Part shown: positions 63,166-64,000 of the stretch, one piece after another
How positions within the stretch are numbered: position 1 is the stretch's first letter
Layout of the letters: each line of letters begins with the position of its first letter
DNA from: Shouchella miscanthi
Lineage (GTDB): Bacteria > Bacillota > Bacilli > Bacillales > Bacillaceae_D
Direction of reading: 5' to 3'
Length of the DNA stretch: 64,000 nt
Assembly: GCF_007725405.1 (NCBI RefSeq)
Contig: NZ_CP042163.1
Location: 744,001 to 808,000 of the forward strand
Notes under the pieces: generated by a model
Told to the model about the DNA's origin: nothing
The model's input: only the letters and a program-made list of their open reading frames with translations
Databases searched by the model: none
Translations under genes and position numbers: made by a program

Positions 63166-64000
63166 ATGACGAAACAAGAATGGCCGGCAGCCATTATGAC
63201 AGAAACAGAAGTGGTTACGTATGTAAAAGAAGCGTTTGGTTTTTTTAATAAGGATGCTCGCCTTGTCTGCAAGGAAATTGGAGATGGTAACTTAAATTAT
63301 GTGTTTCGTGTGCATGATGAAGAGAGTAAGCAGTCATTAATTGTTAAGCAGGCAGGACCCGTTTCGCGTCTTTCGGATGAATTCGTTGTCTCTCCAGATC
63401 GCAATCGAATTGAGACGGATATTCTTCGGTTGCAAGGAGAGCTTGCTCCTGGCTTTGTTCCGAAAGTATACCACTATGATCGGGACAAGAACTGTGTTGT
63501 TATGGAGGATTTATCGGATTATACAATTTTACGAACCGCTTTATTAAACAGGCAACAATTCCCTCAGCTTGCTGAACACCTCTCAACGTTTCTTGTGGAA
63601 ACCCTTGTTTCGACGTCTGATCTTGTTCTTGATCACAAAGCGAAAAAAGAGCTAGTGAAATCTTATACAAATCCAGAATTATGCGAAATTACAGAAGATC
63701 TTGTTTACACGGAACCATTTTTTCCACATCCCCGAAACGATGTTTTTCAAGGAACAAAGTCTTTTGTTGAAAAAGAAATTTGGGGAGATCGACAATTAGC
63801 TCTGGAAACAGCGAAGCTTAAATTCCAGTTCCTGACGAATGCGCAAGCGTTACTCCATGGTGATTTACACACAGGCTCCATTTTTGTTACATCATCAGAA
63901 ACAAAAGTCATTGACCCTGAATTTGCTTTTTATGGACCAGCTGGCTATGACATTGGCAACATTATCGCAAACTTTATTTTTGCGTATACGAACAGTGTCT
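63166..64000 (+). CDS. mtnK: 5-methylthioribose kinase (3' end outside window)
   Basis: At least 278 residues of an APH-fold kinase that phosphorylates methylthioribose in methionine salvage. Landmarks: [13 protein letters not shown] (nucleotide loop), [13 protein letters not shown] (hinge), [13 protein letters not shown] (catalytic Asp) and [18 protein letters not shown] (metal Asp). The frame remains open at base 64000; the normal length is near 400 residues. Start has GAGGAGG nine bases upstream. Governed by its own S-box. mtnA is expected next but lies outside. Confidence 0.95.
   Translation, partial: MTKQEWPAAIMTETEVVTYVKEAFGFFNKDARLVCKEIGDGNLNYVFRVHDEESKQSLIVKQAGPVSRLSDEFVVSPDRNRIETDILRLQGELAPGFVPKVYHYDRDKNCVVMEDLSDYTILRTALLNRQQFPQLAEHLSTFLVETLVSTSDLVLDHKAKKELVKSYTNPELCEITEDLVYTEPFFPHPRNDVFQGTKSFVEKEIWGDRQLALETAKLKFQFLTNAQALLHGDLHTGSIFVTSSETKVIDPEFAFYGPAGYDIGNIIANFIFAYTNSV

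Overview
The window is chromosomal DNA of a low-to-moderate GC, Gram-positive, endospore-former-type Bacillota, most likely a Bacillaceae member of the alkaliphilic kind (Shouchella/Alkalihalobacillus-like). Support: strong AGGAGG-type ribosome binding sites with TTG/GTG starts, two S-box (SAM-I) riboswitches driving a Bacillus-type methylthioadenosine salvage divergon, a Rap-Phr pair, CcpA-type cre boxes, LPXTA/class D sortase surface anchoring, and a very acidic surface protein. The exact species is inference. I see no rRNA or tRNA genes.

Layout. 1-6.4 kb: glycan use (truncated GH38 alpha-mannosidase, GH3 beta-glycosidase, membrane-anchored AraC regulator). 6.7-12.6 kb: a cell-surface locus with a giant Asp-Ala repeat protein (319 DA dipeptides in two blocks, LPKTA anchor), an uncharacterised cytosolic protein of possible alpha/alpha-toroid fold, and a class D sortase that probably starts at ATT. 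12.6-13.1 kb: NsrR-like Rrf2 regulator. 13.4-18.1 kb: a minus-strand PTS operon (PRD regulator, EIIA, EIIB, UlaA-type EIIC, SIS isomerase). 18.3-20.6 kb: small membrane and secreted proteins and a DUF554 protein. 20.6-23.3 kb: an inducible-looking antibiotic resistance operon, with a 14-codon leader peptide and attenuator terminators, an ABC-F ribosome protection protein and a macrolide 2'-phosphotransferase. 23.4-25.1 kb: two coupled deaminase-type enzymes. 25.7-27.2 kb: Orn/Lys/Arg decarboxylase. 27.5-30.6 kb: a sugar ABC importer without its own ATPase and with a cre box. 30.7-33.1 kb: SDR, methyltransferase, a stop-interrupted Cys-rich membrane protein and a DUF3977 protein.

33.1-41.0 kb is the most unusual region. 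A Rap-type TPR protein and its Phr peptide precursor lie next to a divergent peptide ABC transporter made of a fused two-domain ATPase, two permeases with large N-terminal extensions, and a substrate-binding lipoprotein whose family 5 fold appears circularly permuted. A 277-bp MITE-like repeat follows. 41.5-47.7 kb holds an esterase, a CitMHS transporter with a cre box, and a decaying CoA-transferase/HMG-CoA-lyase/IclR locus with one in-frame stop and one deletion remnant. 48.3-54.8 kb is a complete-looking acid-sugar operon (DUF1537 kinase, GntR, MDR dehydrogenase, TRAP transporter, class II aldolase). 55.4-56.4 kb is a type I-C-like CRISPR array of 16 repeats with a leader but no cas genes. 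56.5-58.0 kb is a DASS carboxylate transporter. 58.2 kb to the end is methionine salvage: mtnW-X-B-D-E on the minus strand and mtnK on the plus strand, each under its own S-box.

How parts work together: the surface locus suggests a dedicated anchoring pair for an acidic wall polymer-like protein; the Rap-Phr and peptide importer may form one signalling unit; the resistance operon combines ribosome protection with drug inactivation under translation-dependent attenuation; and the mtn divergon recycles methylthioadenosine when SAM is low.
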